NCBI GenBank assembly: GCA_946479285.1
Contig: CAMLFH010000007.1
Coordinates: 62,001-126,000 of the forward strand
From: an uncultured Flavobacteriales bacterium
GTDB taxonomy: Bacteria; Bacteroidota; Bacteroidia; Flavobacteriales; Crocinitomicaceae
DNA length: 64,000 nt
Reading direction: 5' to 3'
Below the pieces are notes generated by a model, which saw nothing but the letters and a program-made list of their open reading frames with translations, did no database searches and was not told the origin of the DNA. This document shows, piece by piece, positions 17,423 through 26,211 of this stretch. Made by a program: the position numbers and the translations under genes. Numbering within the stretch: position 1 is the stretch's first letter; the number at the start of each line of letters is the position of its first letter.

Positions 17423-18760
17423 ATGACACATCTCGTGAAATTCCGGATTATTCTTCTTTTAAGCTTTGGTTTAGCAACAAGCATAAGCTGGTGCCAGGAT
17501 GATATCATCATCAAAGGAAAAGTGGTGAATGAAACAGGTGTTCCGGTTAGAAATGCCTCTGTTCAGATCGATATTCACAACGCACGGACGAATGCCAACG
17601 GATTTTTCCTACTGAAAAACGGGAATTTTCCGGCACAGATTACTGTGAAAGCAAATCAATACAATGTATATACGGACATCTTACTTTTCCCTGAAAAGTG
17701 GAAAGACACTATGCTCGTTTCCATTGTTATGACTGCGAAAGAAACACAACTGGAAGAAGTAACCGTTAGTGCAGAAAGCAAGTTCTGGGTTTATCCGCGC
17801 AAACAGGCAAATGTGCTCGATTTTAAAGTGGAAGAAGACGGAAATATCATCCTCTGCTGCAGTGATGAGCACAATTATTTCCTGCGTCATTTGAATGAAT
17901 CGGGAGATAAAATGTATGAAACGTCGATCCGGAAACACCCGAAACAAATTCGCCAGGATTGCGGCGGAAAATTTCACCTTGTTTACAACGACAGCATTTA
18001 TGAGACATCAATCGTTGGACAGTCCGTTGGAATATTTTCACCCCTTCCCTATTATAAAGCGATCGGATTATTGGACAACTGCTCTTATTCGGATGACACT
18101 TCGATTATCATTCGAACATACATGAATCAAAAGCAATACCTGGAATATCAATTGATCACCAAAAAAACACGAAGCAGTAAAACGCTTTACGTGAGTCAGG
18201 ACCGACAAAAAAACCGGCAGCTAAAAGATTATGAGCGCGAAAACAGGCTTACTGTTGGAGAAATCCTGAAGGAATCAAATGCCAATCACAGTGATAAACT
18301 TTCCAATAATAATTACGATATTAAAAAAGCCCGGGATCGCTGGACCACCCAAACCTTTTATGATTTAATTCTTTTAAAACCTATTTACGCTCCATTATTC
18401 GAGTTGAATGATTCCATCATCATCTTTGACCATCCCAATGATTCGGCTATTGTATTTACGAAAAGCGGCGTCAGGGTTCGGAGCTTTCCCATTTCTTATC
18501 ACTATTTCAGAGGCTGGAAAAGCGAATTGATCCCGAATATTGAGAAGACGAATATTTATGCACGTTTCGAGCGGGACGGGATAACAAGTTTGAGAAAGAT
18601 CAACCTCTTAACCGGTAAAACGGAAGAAGTGGTCCAAATAAAAGACCACATTTATCCGGAGCACATTCAAATCCGAAAAGACTTTATTTTCTACGTTTAC
18701 AAAGATTATCTTGATCTGAGTATGCACTATATTTTCAAGCAGCATCTAACAAATAAATAA
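17423..18760 (+). CDS. Secreted carboxypeptidase-regulatory-like domain protein, tandem paralogue 3 of 3
   Basis: 445 residues, 46 bp after paralogue 2. Signal peptide to about residue 25 (ISWCQ). The regulatory-like domain is DIIIKGKVVNETGVPVRNAS. The linker TQLEEVTVSAESKFWVYPRK makes it closer to paralogue 2 than to paralogue 1. The central region differs most between copies and carries a basic stretch here (residues ~230-310). The C-terminus is KDYLDLSMHYIFKQ. Three copies in a row suggest dosage or antigenic diversification rather than a pathway. Confidence 0.72.
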   Translation: MTHLVKFRIILLLSFGLATSISWCQDDIIIKGKVVNETGVPVRNASVQIDIHNARTNANGFFLLKNGNFPAQITVKANQYNVYTDILLFPEKWKDTMLVSIVMTAKETQLEEVTVSAESKFWVYPRKQANVLDFKVEEDGNIILCCSDEHNYFLRHLNESGDKMYETSIRKHPKQIRQDCGGKFHLVYNDSIYETSIVGQSVGIFSPLPYYKAIGLLDNCSYSDDTSIIIRTYMNQKQYLEYQLITKKTRSSKTLYVSQDRQKNRQLKDYERENRLTVGEILKESNANHSDKLSNNNYDIKKARDRWTTQTFYDLILLKPIYAPLFELNDSIIIFDHPNDSAIVFTKSGVRVRSFPISYHYFRGWKSELIPNIEKTNIYARFERDGITSLRKINLLTGKTEEVVQIKDHIYPEHIQIRKDFIFYVYKDYLDLSMHYIFKQHLTNK

Positions 18761-18763
18761 AGA

Positions 18764-18796
18764 TTTGATTTTGGGTTGAAAAAGAAGGTATTTTTG
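18764..18796 (+). promoter_or_regulatory. Promoter of the Pif1-like helicase gene
   Basis: TTTG at 18764-18767 and TATTTTTG at 18789-18796, spaced by 21 bp, fit the Bacteroidota -33/-7 pattern; the ATG is 18 bp downstream. Confidence 0.65.
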
Positions 18797-18814
18797 CGTA
18801 TCTTCAGGTAAGAG

Positions 18815-21118
18815 ATGAAAAACAATACAGAATCAATCAGCAATCCCGCTGAATTTACAGAACGATTTATTAATCAAACCAACAGCCCGGTTTTCCTTAC
18901 CGGAAAAGCTGGTACCGGGAAAACTACCCTGTTGCGCAAAATCGTAGAGACTACCCATAAAAATACGGTGATCGTAGCGCCAACCGGAATTGCGGCTTTG
19001 AATGCAGGCGGAGTAACGATACATTCCTTTTTCCAGCTTCCTTTCAGCTCATTTATCCCTGATTTCATTTCAGAAGGATTGGTGCAGGGAAATACTAAGT
19101 TCGAATCGAAAGAAACGTTGAAACGCCATTTTCATTTCAATAAGGTTCGTCAAAACCTGATCCGGAATGTTGAACTGCTGATTATCGACGAAGTTTCTAT
19201 GCTTCGTGCAGATTTATTGGATGCCATCGACTGGACATTGAGAAATGTACGGAAGAACAACAATCCTTTTGGCGGACTCCAGGTCTTATTCATAGGTGAT
19301 TTATTGCAACTTCCCCCGGTTATTAAGCCCGAAGAATGGAGCGTTCTGCAAAAATACTATCATGGAATTTTCTTCTTCAATGCGCGCGTTCTGCAGGAAC
19401 AGGCTCCGGTTTACATCGAACTGGATAAGATTTTCAGACAGGACGATCAGCTTTTCATTGATCTGCTGAACAACCTGCGAAACAACCAGGTCACTGTCGA
19501 TGATCAGCGATTACTGGAAAAATACGTGAATCCACATTTCGATACGAGCAAAGAAGAAGGATACATTACACTAACAACACACAATTCGAAGGCAGATCAA
19601 ATGAATGCGGCAGCTTTGAATTCACTGAACGAAAAATCCCTCACCTATTCTGCTGAGATCAAGAATGATTTTCCACCACATTTATTTCCGATAGAGAAAG
19701 AAACCGAATTAAAAGTCGGCGCTCAGATCATGTTCATTAAGAATGATATTTCATTTGAGAAAAACTTTTACAACGGAAAAATGGGCGTTATTAAATCTCT
19801 GACAGCGGATGAGATCGAAGTATTTTTCCCCGAGGAAAAACGAAGTATTACCGTTGAAAAATACGAGTGGAACAATATTAAATACACTTTAAACGATCAA
19901 ACCGGCGAAATCGAGGAAGAAACCCTCGGAACTTTTGTGCACTACCCGATCAAACTTGCCTGGGCAATTACCATCCACAAAAGCCAGGGATTGACTTTTG
20001 ATAAAGCCGTTTTAGATGTTTCGAATGTATTTGCTCCGGGTCAGGCATATGTTGCGCTCTCCAGGCTTCGTAGTTTAGAAGGGTTGGTACTATTGAAACC
20101 GCTTTCCATGAATGGTTTGGTAAACGATCACCAGGTTGTTTCTTACTCCTCCAATAAAGCTCCGGAAGAACGCATGCAATTATTCCTCGACCAGGAAACT
20201 GCCCGTTTTGTTTACAACAGTTTGGTTCAGGCTTTTGACTGGTATGATTACACTGCAAAATGGGCAACCTTCGAACTGGGCTTTAAAAACCAGGGACCAA
20301 AAACGGAAAAAGGAAAAGATGTAAGCTGGGTTGCAAACCAGATGCAGACCATCCAGTCAACTTTTGATGCTGCCCGGAAATTTCAAAATCAGCTGGCCAA
20401 TCTTTTTTCGAAAGAAAAGCCCGAATGGGAATTTATCCATGAACGCGTGCAAGCTGCTTACCAGTATTTTTTCAAACCGTTGGACGCACAAGTCTATTCG
20501 ATTATGAAACGTCGGTACGAAGTGGCTAAAATCAAAAAAAACAAGACTTATTTTGAAGAGCTGGAAGAATTGGAGCAGGAAGTGGTTGCTGTTGTTCACC
20601 GGTTGATGAAAGGCCGTTTATTGATGGAAGCAATCCTGAACCAAAAACCATTTACGAAGGAAACAGTCAGATCGGTGGAAATTACGAATTACGTCATCGC
20701 GAAAAGCCACAGTATTCAGCAGGAATTGCGTGCAAACCGCTCCATGATGGATGAAATGATGGAAGAAGATTTCACTGATGTGATTAAAATGGTAACTCCG
20801 AAAAAGGAGAAGGAAGAAAAAGTCATTAAGAAAAATACTTACGAAATCACTTTGGAACTCTTCGAAGCAGGAAAAGCATTAGAAGAAATAGCCAGCGAAC
20901 GCCAGTTGGGAGTTACCACCATCGAAGGACATTATGCCAAACTGATCCAGCAGGAGAAGATTGATATTACAGACGTTCTGGATCCGAAGCGCATCAGCGA
21001 GATTGAATCGTATCTGGAAGATTCCGAAGGAAAAACATTGGGAGTATTGAAAGATGAACTGGGAGATAAAGTAAGTTACGCCGAATTGAAGTGGGTCCAG
21101 GCTTCGAAGATGTTGTGA
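18815..21118 (+). CDS. Pif1-like superfamily 1B DNA helicase with C-terminal HTH domain
   Basis: 767 residues. The N-terminal helicase core has Walker A GKAGTGKTTLLRK (~residue 30), Walker B LLIIDEVSMLRADLLDAI, motif III IGDLLQLPPV, and the late motifs AWAITIHKSQGLTFDKAVLD and QAYVALSRLRSLEGL. These match the Pif1/RecD2 branch of 5'-3' helicases. The C-terminal ~100 residues include a helix-turn-helix (TYEITLELFEAGKALEEIA, then GVTTIEGHYAKL), a domain often attached to RecQ/Pif1-type helicases in Bacteroidota. Probable role: replication fork or G-quadruplex processing. It has its own promoter. Confidence 0.88.
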   Translation: MKNNTESISNPAEFTERFINQTNSPVFLTGKAGTGKTTLLRKIVETTHKNTVIVAPTGIAALNAGGVTIHSFFQLPFSSFIPDFISEGLVQGNTKFESKETLKRHFHFNKVRQNLIRNVELLIIDEVSMLRADLLDAIDWTLRNVRKNNNPFGGLQVLFIGDLLQLPPVIKPEEWSVLQKYYHGIFFFNARVLQEQAPVYIELDKIFRQDDQLFIDLLNNLRNNQVTVDDQRLLEKYVNPHFDTSKEEGYITLTTHNSKADQMNAAALNSLNEKSLTYSAEIKNDFPPHLFPIEKETELKVGAQIMFIKNDISFEKNFYNGKMGVIKSLTADEIEVFFPEEKRSITVEKYEWNNIKYTLNDQTGEIEEETLGTFVHYPIKLAWAITIHKSQGLTFDKAVLDVSNVFAPGQAYVALSRLRSLEGLVLLKPLSMNGLVNDHQVVSYSSNKAPEERMQLFLDQETARFVYNSLVQAFDWYDYTAKWATFELGFKNQGPKTEKGKDVSWVANQMQTIQSTFDAARKFQNQLANLFSKEKPEWEFIHERVQAAYQYFFKPLDAQVYSIMKRRYEVAKIKKNKTYFEELEELEQEVVAVVHRLMKGRLLMEAILNQKPFTKETVRSVEITNYVIAKSHSIQQELRANRSMMDEMMEEDFTDVIKMVTPKKEKEEKVIKKNTYEITLELFEAGKALEEIASERQLGVTTIEGHYAKLIQQEKIDITDVLDPKRISEIESYLEDSEGKTLGVLKDELGDKVSYAELKWVQASKML

Positions 21119-21135
21119 AACAACTTTTCTTCACT

Positions 21136-21936
21136 TTAATACCTTCTATTTTCCACTTCCTGTAAAACAACTATTTGTTGAATCGCTATTTGGTTCAATT
21201 TGATTAATCTGTCTTTTTGCGGGATTTTTTCACTGATGAAAACAGCATTGAGATTTTCCATATTCGCAAGGCAAATCAATTCATTAATACCAGCATAGTC
21301 CCTGATATTTCCCTTAAGATCAGGATTAGCATCTCTCCATTGTTTAGCAGTTATGCCAAAAAGAGCCACATTAAGAACATCCGCTTCATTTGCATAAATG
21401 ACCGAAGTCTGAGCAGATGAAAGTTCCTGGGGTATTAAATTTCGCTTGATAGCATCTGTATGAATATGATAATTGATTTTTGCCAGTTCACGCTTGGCAG
21501 TCCATCCGAGTTGTTTTTGCTCTTCTTCTTTAAGTCGTTGGAATTCTTTAACCATGTACAATTCGAATTCCACCGATATCCAACTGGCAAACTTAAAAGC
21601 GATATCCTTGTGAGCAAAAGTTCCCCCATATCTTCCGGACTTAACTATTATACCTTTCGCATTCGTAGTATTAATCCATTTAAGAGGTGAAAGAGTAAAT
21701 GCATTCAATCCGGCTTGATTTTTAAACCCCTCGAATTCGAGGGGTTTAAATTCACCATTGTATAGAGACTCCCAAATACCTAAATACTCAATAGTATTCC
21801 GATTCCGCATCCAATTAGCTATAACAGAATTGGCGTCATCGGTCTTATATTTTGCAATGTCAGTAAGTGATATAAAATCTGAATCATTGATTATTATTAC
21901 TGCTACACTAGTATCTTTTATATTAATCTTAGCCAT
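21136..21936 (-). CDS. KilA-N domain protein
   Basis: 266 residues. The N-terminal ~130 residues are a KilA-N DNA-binding domain: DFISLTDIAKYKTDDANSVI, WMRNRNTIEYLGIWE, and GRYGGTFAHKDIAFKFASWI with its GRYGGT(F/Y)AH core. The rest is helical (LKEEEQKQLGWTAKRELAKI) and resembles the usual C-terminal half of these stand-alone proteins. KilA-N proteins are typical of phages and large DNA viruses, but single chromosomal copies are common in Bacteroidota and spread horizontally. No phage gene flanks it. Its coding sequence includes a perfect 30-bp palindrome at 21721-21750. Confidence 0.88.
   Translation of the reverse strand: MAKINIKDTSVAVIIINDSDFISLTDIAKYKTDDANSVIANWMRNRNTIEYLGIWESLYNGEFKPLEFEGFKNQAGLNAFTLSPLKWINTTNAKGIIVKSGRYGGTFAHKDIAFKFASWISVEFELYMVKEFQRLKEEEQKQLGWTAKRELAKINYHIHTDAIKRNLIPQELSSAQTSVIYANEADVLNVALFGITAKQWRDANPDLKGNIRDYAGINELICLANMENLNAVFISEKIPQKDRLIKLNQIAIQQIVVLQEVENRRY
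21721..21750. repeat. Perfect 30-bp palindrome inside the KilA-N coding sequence
   Basis: TTTAAACCCCTCGAA followed by its exact reverse complement, in frame, encoding FKPLEFEGFK. The next base pair outward breaks the symmetry. A 30-bp perfect palindrome is not expected by chance in a coding sequence. Confidence 0.95.
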
Positions 21937-21994
21937 TTAGAATGTTTACTTATCCAATTTAATTAAAATTATGTTACTTCACATTTCAAACAAA

Positions 21995-22024
21995 AAATCA
22001 CACCCGTCGAGACAGATGTGATTT
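21995..22024 (-). terminator. Second intrinsic terminator downstream of metK
   Basis: Arms AAATCACA and TGTGATTT. Read on the minus strand the second arm runs into a T6 tract. It lies about 80 nt beyond the first metK terminator and just before the KilA-N start. Confidence 0.65.
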
Positions 22025-22102
22025 CACCAAACTACCAAATACTACTCGTCATTAAACCAACTAATGACTTTGTTTTCTATAGAACACAATCTTTCAAAAA
22101 AG

Positions 22103-22144
22103 TAACAACCCCGAAGCAGACTTTCAATCGCTTCAGGGTTGTTA
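22103..22144 (-). terminator. metK terminator
   Basis: 15-nt arms (22103-22117, 22130-22144) with one mismatch around a 12-nt loop. On the minus strand the second arm ends in GTTA followed by CTTTTTT, a good intrinsic terminator. Confidence 0.8.
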
Positions 22145-22173
22145 AAGATTAAAATATGGTTGTAAACTGTTTC

Positions 22174-23454
22174 TTACAAAGAGAAAGCAGCTTTTACTTT
22201 ATCTACGAAATCTAATTTTTCCCAAGTGAACAATTCTACTTCTTTCACAACTTGCGTTCCGTCAGGAGCAGTAAATGTTTTCTTCACTACTTCATTCTTA
22301 CGTCCCATGTGTCCGTAAGCAGCAGTTTCGGAATAAATCGGGTTTCTCAATTTCAAACGCTGCTCAATTGCATAAGGACGCAAATCAAAGATCTCCGCAC
22401 ATTTCTTAGCGATCTCTCCGTCTGTCATGTTTGTTTTAGAAGTTCCGTAAGTATTGATGAACAAACCACAAGGCTTAGCCACACCAATTGCGTAAGAAAC
22501 CTGTACCAAAACCTCATCACACAAACCAGCCGCAACTAAGTTCTTCGCGATATGACGTGTTGCGTATGCCGCAGAGCGGTCAACTTTGGAAGGATCTTTT
22601 CCGGAGAAAGCACCACCACCGTGAGCACCTTTTCCACCATATGTATCAACAATGATTTTACGACCAGTCAAACCTGTATCTCCGTGAGGACCTCCGATAA
22701 CGAATTTTCCTGTTGGGTTGATATGGTAAGTGATTTGGTCGTTGAACAACGATTGCAATTCCGGTTTCAATTTCGCTTTCACACGAGGAATTACGATGTT
22801 GATAATATCTTCTTTGATCTTTTTCAACATATCTGCCTCTGCTCCGAAATCATCGTGCTGTGTAGAAACTACGATCGAATCAATACGTTGTGGAACATTG
22901 TCGTCAGAATACTCAATCGTAACCTGGGATTTTGCATCCGGACGCAAATATCCGATGATATGAGATTCGTTGTTACGGATTTTAGACAATTCCTGTAGGA
23001 TATTGTGAGCCAAATCCAAAGCCAACGGCATGTAATTATCCGTTTCTTTCGTGGCGTAACCGAACATCATTCCCTGGTCACCAGCTCCCTGAGCATCTGC
23101 TTTCGCTTCGAAATCATCATTGGAAACTTTACGGTCAACACCCTGGTTGATATCCGAAGACTGATCGTGAATTGCAGAAAGAATTCCACAAGAGTTCGCT
23201 TCGAACATGTATTCAGACTTCGTGTAACCGATCTTACGGATTACCTCACGGGCAATCGACTGAACGTCCAAATACGTATTTGTTTTTACCTCTCCGGCCA
23301 AAACTACCTGACCTGTTGTTACTAAGGTTTCGCAAGCGACCTTCGACGTTGGGTCGAAAGCCATAAAGTTATCGATTAACGCATCTGAAATTTGATCCGC
23401 TACTTTATCCGGGTGTCCTTCAGAAACCGATTCTGAGGTGAACAAATATGACAT
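22174..23454 (-). CDS. metK: S-adenosylmethionine synthase
   Basis: 426 residues. It makes SAM from methionine and ATP in the cytosol. The family signatures are intact: the start [21 protein letters not shown] with its methionine/ATP-binding His, [12 protein letters not shown] (signature 1), and [19 protein letters not shown] (signature 2). The catalytic lysines and the [20 protein letters not shown] segment are present. The 100-bp upstream region shows no SAM-riboswitch-like structure. A strong terminator follows the gene. Confidence 0.98.
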   Translation of the reverse strand: MSYLFTSESVSEGHPDKVADQISDALIDNFMAFDPTSKVACETLVTTGQVVLAGEVKTNTYLDVQSIAREVIRKIGYTKSEYMFEANSCGILSAIHDQSSDINQGVDRKVSNDDFEAKADAQGAGDQGMMFGYATKETDNYMPLALDLAHNILQELSKIRNNESHIIGYLRPDAKSQVTIEYSDDNVPQRIDSIVVSTQHDDFGAEADMLKKIKEDIINIVIPRVKAKLKPELQSLFNDQITYHINPTGKFVIGGPHGDTGLTGRKIIVDTYGGKGAHGGGAFSGKDPSKVDRSAAYATRHIAKNLVAAGLCDEVLVQVSYAIGVAKPCGLFINTYGTSKTNMTDGEIAKKCAEIFDLRPYAIEQRLKLRNPIYSETAAYGHMGRKNEVVKKTFTAPDGTQVVKEVELFTWEKLDFVDKVKAAFSL

Positions 23455-23557
23455 AGTCCTTGAGTATAAAAATTATGGTCGCGAAATTAGTGAAAAAAAA
23501 GAAATGGAATCGCGAATGTTGAAAAAACAAAGATTAATATTCTATTAAGTTTGTAGA

Positions 23558-23971
23558 TTAATCTAAAGAAAGTACTTTCCCTTCTAGAACTGCCCCCACA
23601 GAATCCAAGGTATTGGTTTCAAGAGAAAGCATCTGATCCTTGAAACTTTTCACATAAATGGTTTTGGAATCAAAAACTATCCGATTCATATCCAATCCTG
23701 CCTGCTCAAATGATTTAATGAGTGTTTTATGTCTCTTTGCAGCCAAATCACTGGATTCCGATTCCAATTGGCACAAAGTAAGTTCAAGTACAATTCCAGG
23801 GTATTCCAATTGAACTTCATGAAGCCGATTCAGCGAATTATTGAAAAATTCTTTGTAAATACCTTTCTTAAAGTAAATACTATTGTCTTCCATGTTTACT
23901 GCTTTCGGCAAAGATTGAAGATCTAAGCTCTGCATGAAAAAAGCAAAAAGAATAATGACGAACCATTTCAT
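23558..23971 (-). CDS. Hypothetical exported protein, possible truncated OmpA-like fold
   Basis: 137 residues with an N-terminal signal-like segment (MKWFVIILFAFFMQSLDLQS). The mature part contains IVLELTLCQLESESSDLAAK, then a segment (RHKTLIKSFEQAGLDMNRI) with the spacing of an OmpA C-terminal domain: strand, then a helix of the LAxxRxxxVxxxLxxxGI kind. The glycan-binding Asp/Arg pair is not clear, so this is only a resemblance. It is divergent from the gene at 24066, with about 95 bp between the starts. Confidence 0.5.
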   Translation of the reverse strand: MKWFVIILFAFFMQSLDLQSLPKAVNMEDNSIYFKKGIYKEFFNNSLNRLHEVQLEYPGIVLELTLCQLESESSDLAAKRHKTLIKSFEQAGLDMNRIVFDSKTIYVKSFKDQMLSLETNTLDSVGAVLEGKVLSLD

Positions 23972-24065
23972 GGAACTAAATATACTGGATTTCTATTGAA
24001 TGTAACGACATCCTATTTTATCGTTAAGAATGACACTTTGAAGATTTATCTATTAATTTCAACGA

Positions 24066-24884
24066 ATGAAACAACTGATTATTTTCTTACTCTTATTAAT
24101 ATCCTACTCTGTAAAAGCTGACTTTGTAGATATTGCGATTTTGAAAGTAAATGGAGTGCTCGTCAGAAAATTAACGAACAACAACCAAAACCCTTATTTC
24201 GTAAATCTCAGCAGATTTCATATTGGAGATACTTTATGTATTCAAATCAGAACCGATCACGGTGCAGAAAAGCATTCATATATCACGCTTAAAAATCTTG
24301 AAAACAATCATCATTTTGTGTTAGATAAAGAAAATCGATTTATTATTTCAAACGAGTTGCTTCAAAAAAAGCATCTTTTATCAGTGACTTATGTTCTTGA
24401 TTATCCTGAGGAAATGGAAATTACTTGGGACATTTGCAAAATAATTCCAAACGATCAAATAGAAAAAGTATATGCGAGTATTAATGAGCTGAGAGATTAC
24501 CTGATTTCAGTTTCCAATGGAAAACCAAAATCTTCCGCTTCAATACTAAACGATTCCATCACCACAAACTACCAATTAAGCCCCACAAAAAAAGGAGTTT
24601 TGGAGAAAGTCCTTAAAGACACCTTGAATTATTCCATCAATAAAATCCGGGATTTTTTGGTTTTGAATCAATCGGAAAAAACATTTATAAAGCAAATCGA
24701 TGCTATAGACTACGTAAAACTACATGATTTCACAGGTAATATGTATGGTTCTATTACAACCGGTGATGACGGGATAGATACTTTTTGTTTTTTCTTTGGT
24801 GATTTCAATTATCGCCTTGAATTTCACTTTGCATACATGAAAGACAAATACATCCTTGAAAAAATATTTTATAATACGAACTAA
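24066..24884 (+). CDS. Hypothetical exported protein
   Basis: 272 residues with a signal peptide (MKQLIIFLLLLISYSVKAD). Residues ~20-125 look beta-rich (FVDIAILKVNGVLVRKLTNN, DTLCIQIRTDHGAEKHSYIT); the rest is helical, then beta (YRLEFHFAYMKDKYILEKIF). I do not recognise a family. The YdcF-like gene starts 16 bp after its stop, so the two are probably co-transcribed. Base composition is AT-richer than in the neighbouring housekeeping genes. Confidence 0.55.
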   Translation: MKQLIIFLLLLISYSVKADFVDIAILKVNGVLVRKLTNNNQNPYFVNLSRFHIGDTLCIQIRTDHGAEKHSYITLKNLENNHHFVLDKENRFIISNELLQKKHLLSVTYVLDYPEEMEITWDICKIIPNDQIEKVYASINELRDYLISVSNGKPKSSASILNDSITTNYQLSPTKKGVLEKVLKDTLNYSINKIRDFLVLNQSEKTFIKQIDAIDYVKLHDFTGNMYGSITTGDDGIDTFCFFFGDFNYRLEFHFAYMKDKYILEKIFYNTN

Positions 24885-24899
24885 CAAATTGCTTATTAA

Positions 24900-25460
24900 A
24901 TGTCCCGCCGAATAATCAAACGCATCATTTACCTCTTCCTTCTTTGGTTTGGTATTCATCAGATAGTTATCATAACCGACGGACTAACGGACGAAAATAC
25001 CAAAACAGATGTAGCTGTGATCTATGGCAATACAGTTCATGAAGACGGAACTATTTCAAAAAGATTAAAAGCCCGGTTGGACCGTGGAATTCAATTGTAC
25101 ACTGATTCTTTGACCGATATGTTATTCGTAAGCGGCGGACTTGGAAAAGAAGGATTTTACGAAGGGACAAAAATGCAGGAATACCTGGTTGAAAAAGGAA
25201 TTCCGGCTGAAAAAATTGTGGTCGACAACCAGGGAAACAACACCAAACTAACCACACAGAATTTTGTCAAAAAGTTCGGTAAAGAAAAAAGTGTCGTTGT
25301 AGTAAGTCAGTATCACCATGTATCCAGGGCAAAACTAGCTTTTAGGAAGGCCGGGATAAAAGATGTCACCGGTGCACATGCTGACTACTTTGAGATTCGG
25401 GATTTTTATTCCTGTATTCGGGAGTTCTTTGGATATTATTCTTATTTATTGATGAACTGA
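24900..25460 (+). CDS. YdcF/SanA-like (DUF218) protein
   Basis: 186 residues. An N-terminal membrane anchor (residues ~5-25) precedes a DUF218 domain: DVAVIYGNTVHEDGTIS, RLKARLDRGIQLY, MLFVSGGLG, EYLVEKGIPAEKIVVDNQG, and VVVSQYHHVSRAKLAFRKAG. All the usual landmarks of the family are present. These proteins act at the inner membrane and have been linked to envelope integrity (SanA) or SAM binding (YdcF). The neighbour downstream is a LytS-like kinase, 25 bp away. Confidence 0.85.
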   Translation: MSRRIIKRIIYLFLLWFGIHQIVIITDGLTDENTKTDVAVIYGNTVHEDGTISKRLKARLDRGIQLYTDSLTDMLFVSGGLGKEGFYEGTKMQEYLVEKGIPAEKIVVDNQGNNTKLTTQNFVKKFGKEKSVVVVSQYHHVSRAKLAFRKAGIKDVTGAHADYFEIRDFYSCIREFFGYYSYLLMN

Positions 25461-25485
25461 AAAATCGTTACCTTCGATCTGTAAT

Positions 25486-26211
25486 ATGGTCTCAATAGCA
25501 CTTTTTGTCCTTTCGGTTTTGTTTCTTGCACTGTTGGTGTACTGCAGAATGTTGTACTTAAAACTCAAGGAAACAAAGAACACAAATAGTGATTTAAGCA
25601 GTAAAAATCATGAGTTAAATGCGCGGGTCCATTCCAGCGAATTGAGTTCCATCCGCTACAAACTGAATCCGCATTTGTTTAAGAATGCTTTGAATTCCAT
25701 TCAATCTCACGCCTATCAGACCTATTATTCCATGGACAAACTGTCCGGAGTATTGGATTACATCCTGTATGAAAGCGATCAGCCTTTGGTAAGTTTACAG
25801 GAAGAAATGGATTTCGCAGCAAACTTCATTGAAATTAACCGGCTTAAGCTTAGTCCTTTGTTTGACCTGCGCATTCGGAATACCATCAATCTCAAAGACG
25901 AACGGATCAGCAATCTGAAAATATTACCGCTTATCACCGTCGATTTGATTGAAAATGCGTTCAAGCACACAGATTTTCAAAAAAGCGAATCCTTTATTTC
26001 CATTCATCTCGAAATTGTCAACAATGAGTTTGTATTGGAAGTCAGCAACCGCATTTCCGAAAGTAAACCGATGAAAAAAGAACGCAGCGGACTGGGAATC
26101 AAAAACCTGGAAGAGCGTTTAAAAATTGCATATCCCGAAGCATACGAGTTGACTTTGAAAAATGAAACTCCGGTTTTTCACGCACGCCTCAAATTGAAGC
26201 TAAATGGATAA
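25486..26211 (+). CDS. LytS-type sensor histidine kinase (single membrane segment)
   Basis: 241 residues with one N-terminal membrane helix (~residues 1-22), a short coiled linker, and a His_kinase (PF06580-type) domain. The phospho-accepting His is in YKLNPHLFKNALNSIQSHAY, and the ATP-binding N box is VDLIENAFKHTDFQ with GLGIKNLEERLK as the G box. No sensory domain is visible, so it may sense the membrane or a partner. It overlaps the LytTR regulator gene by 8 bp. Confidence 0.88.
   Translation: MVSIALFVLSVLFLALLVYCRMLYLKLKETKNTNSDLSSKNHELNARVHSSELSSIRYKLNPHLFKNALNSIQSHAYQTYYSMDKLSGVLDYILYESDQPLVSLQEEMDFAANFIEINRLKLSPLFDLRIRNTINLKDERISNLKILPLITVDLIENAFKHTDFQKSESFISIHLEIVNNEFVLEVSNRISESKPMKKERSGLGIKNLEERLKIAYPEAYELTLKNETPVFHARLKLKLNG

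Noticed and set aside
21136..21936. KilA-N gene as part of a prophage
   Set aside because: Flanked by a Pif1-like helicase and metK, with no other phage gene or attachment repeat seen.
22174..23460. Several long frames antisense to metK
   Set aside because: They are shadows of the strongly conserved metK coding frame, with Cys/Arg-rich low-complexity translations.
23455..23557. Possible SAM riboswitch upstream of metK
   Set aside because: The ~100-nt leader is AT-rich and lacks the paired helices and conserved core of SAM-I, SAM-II or SAM-IV classes.
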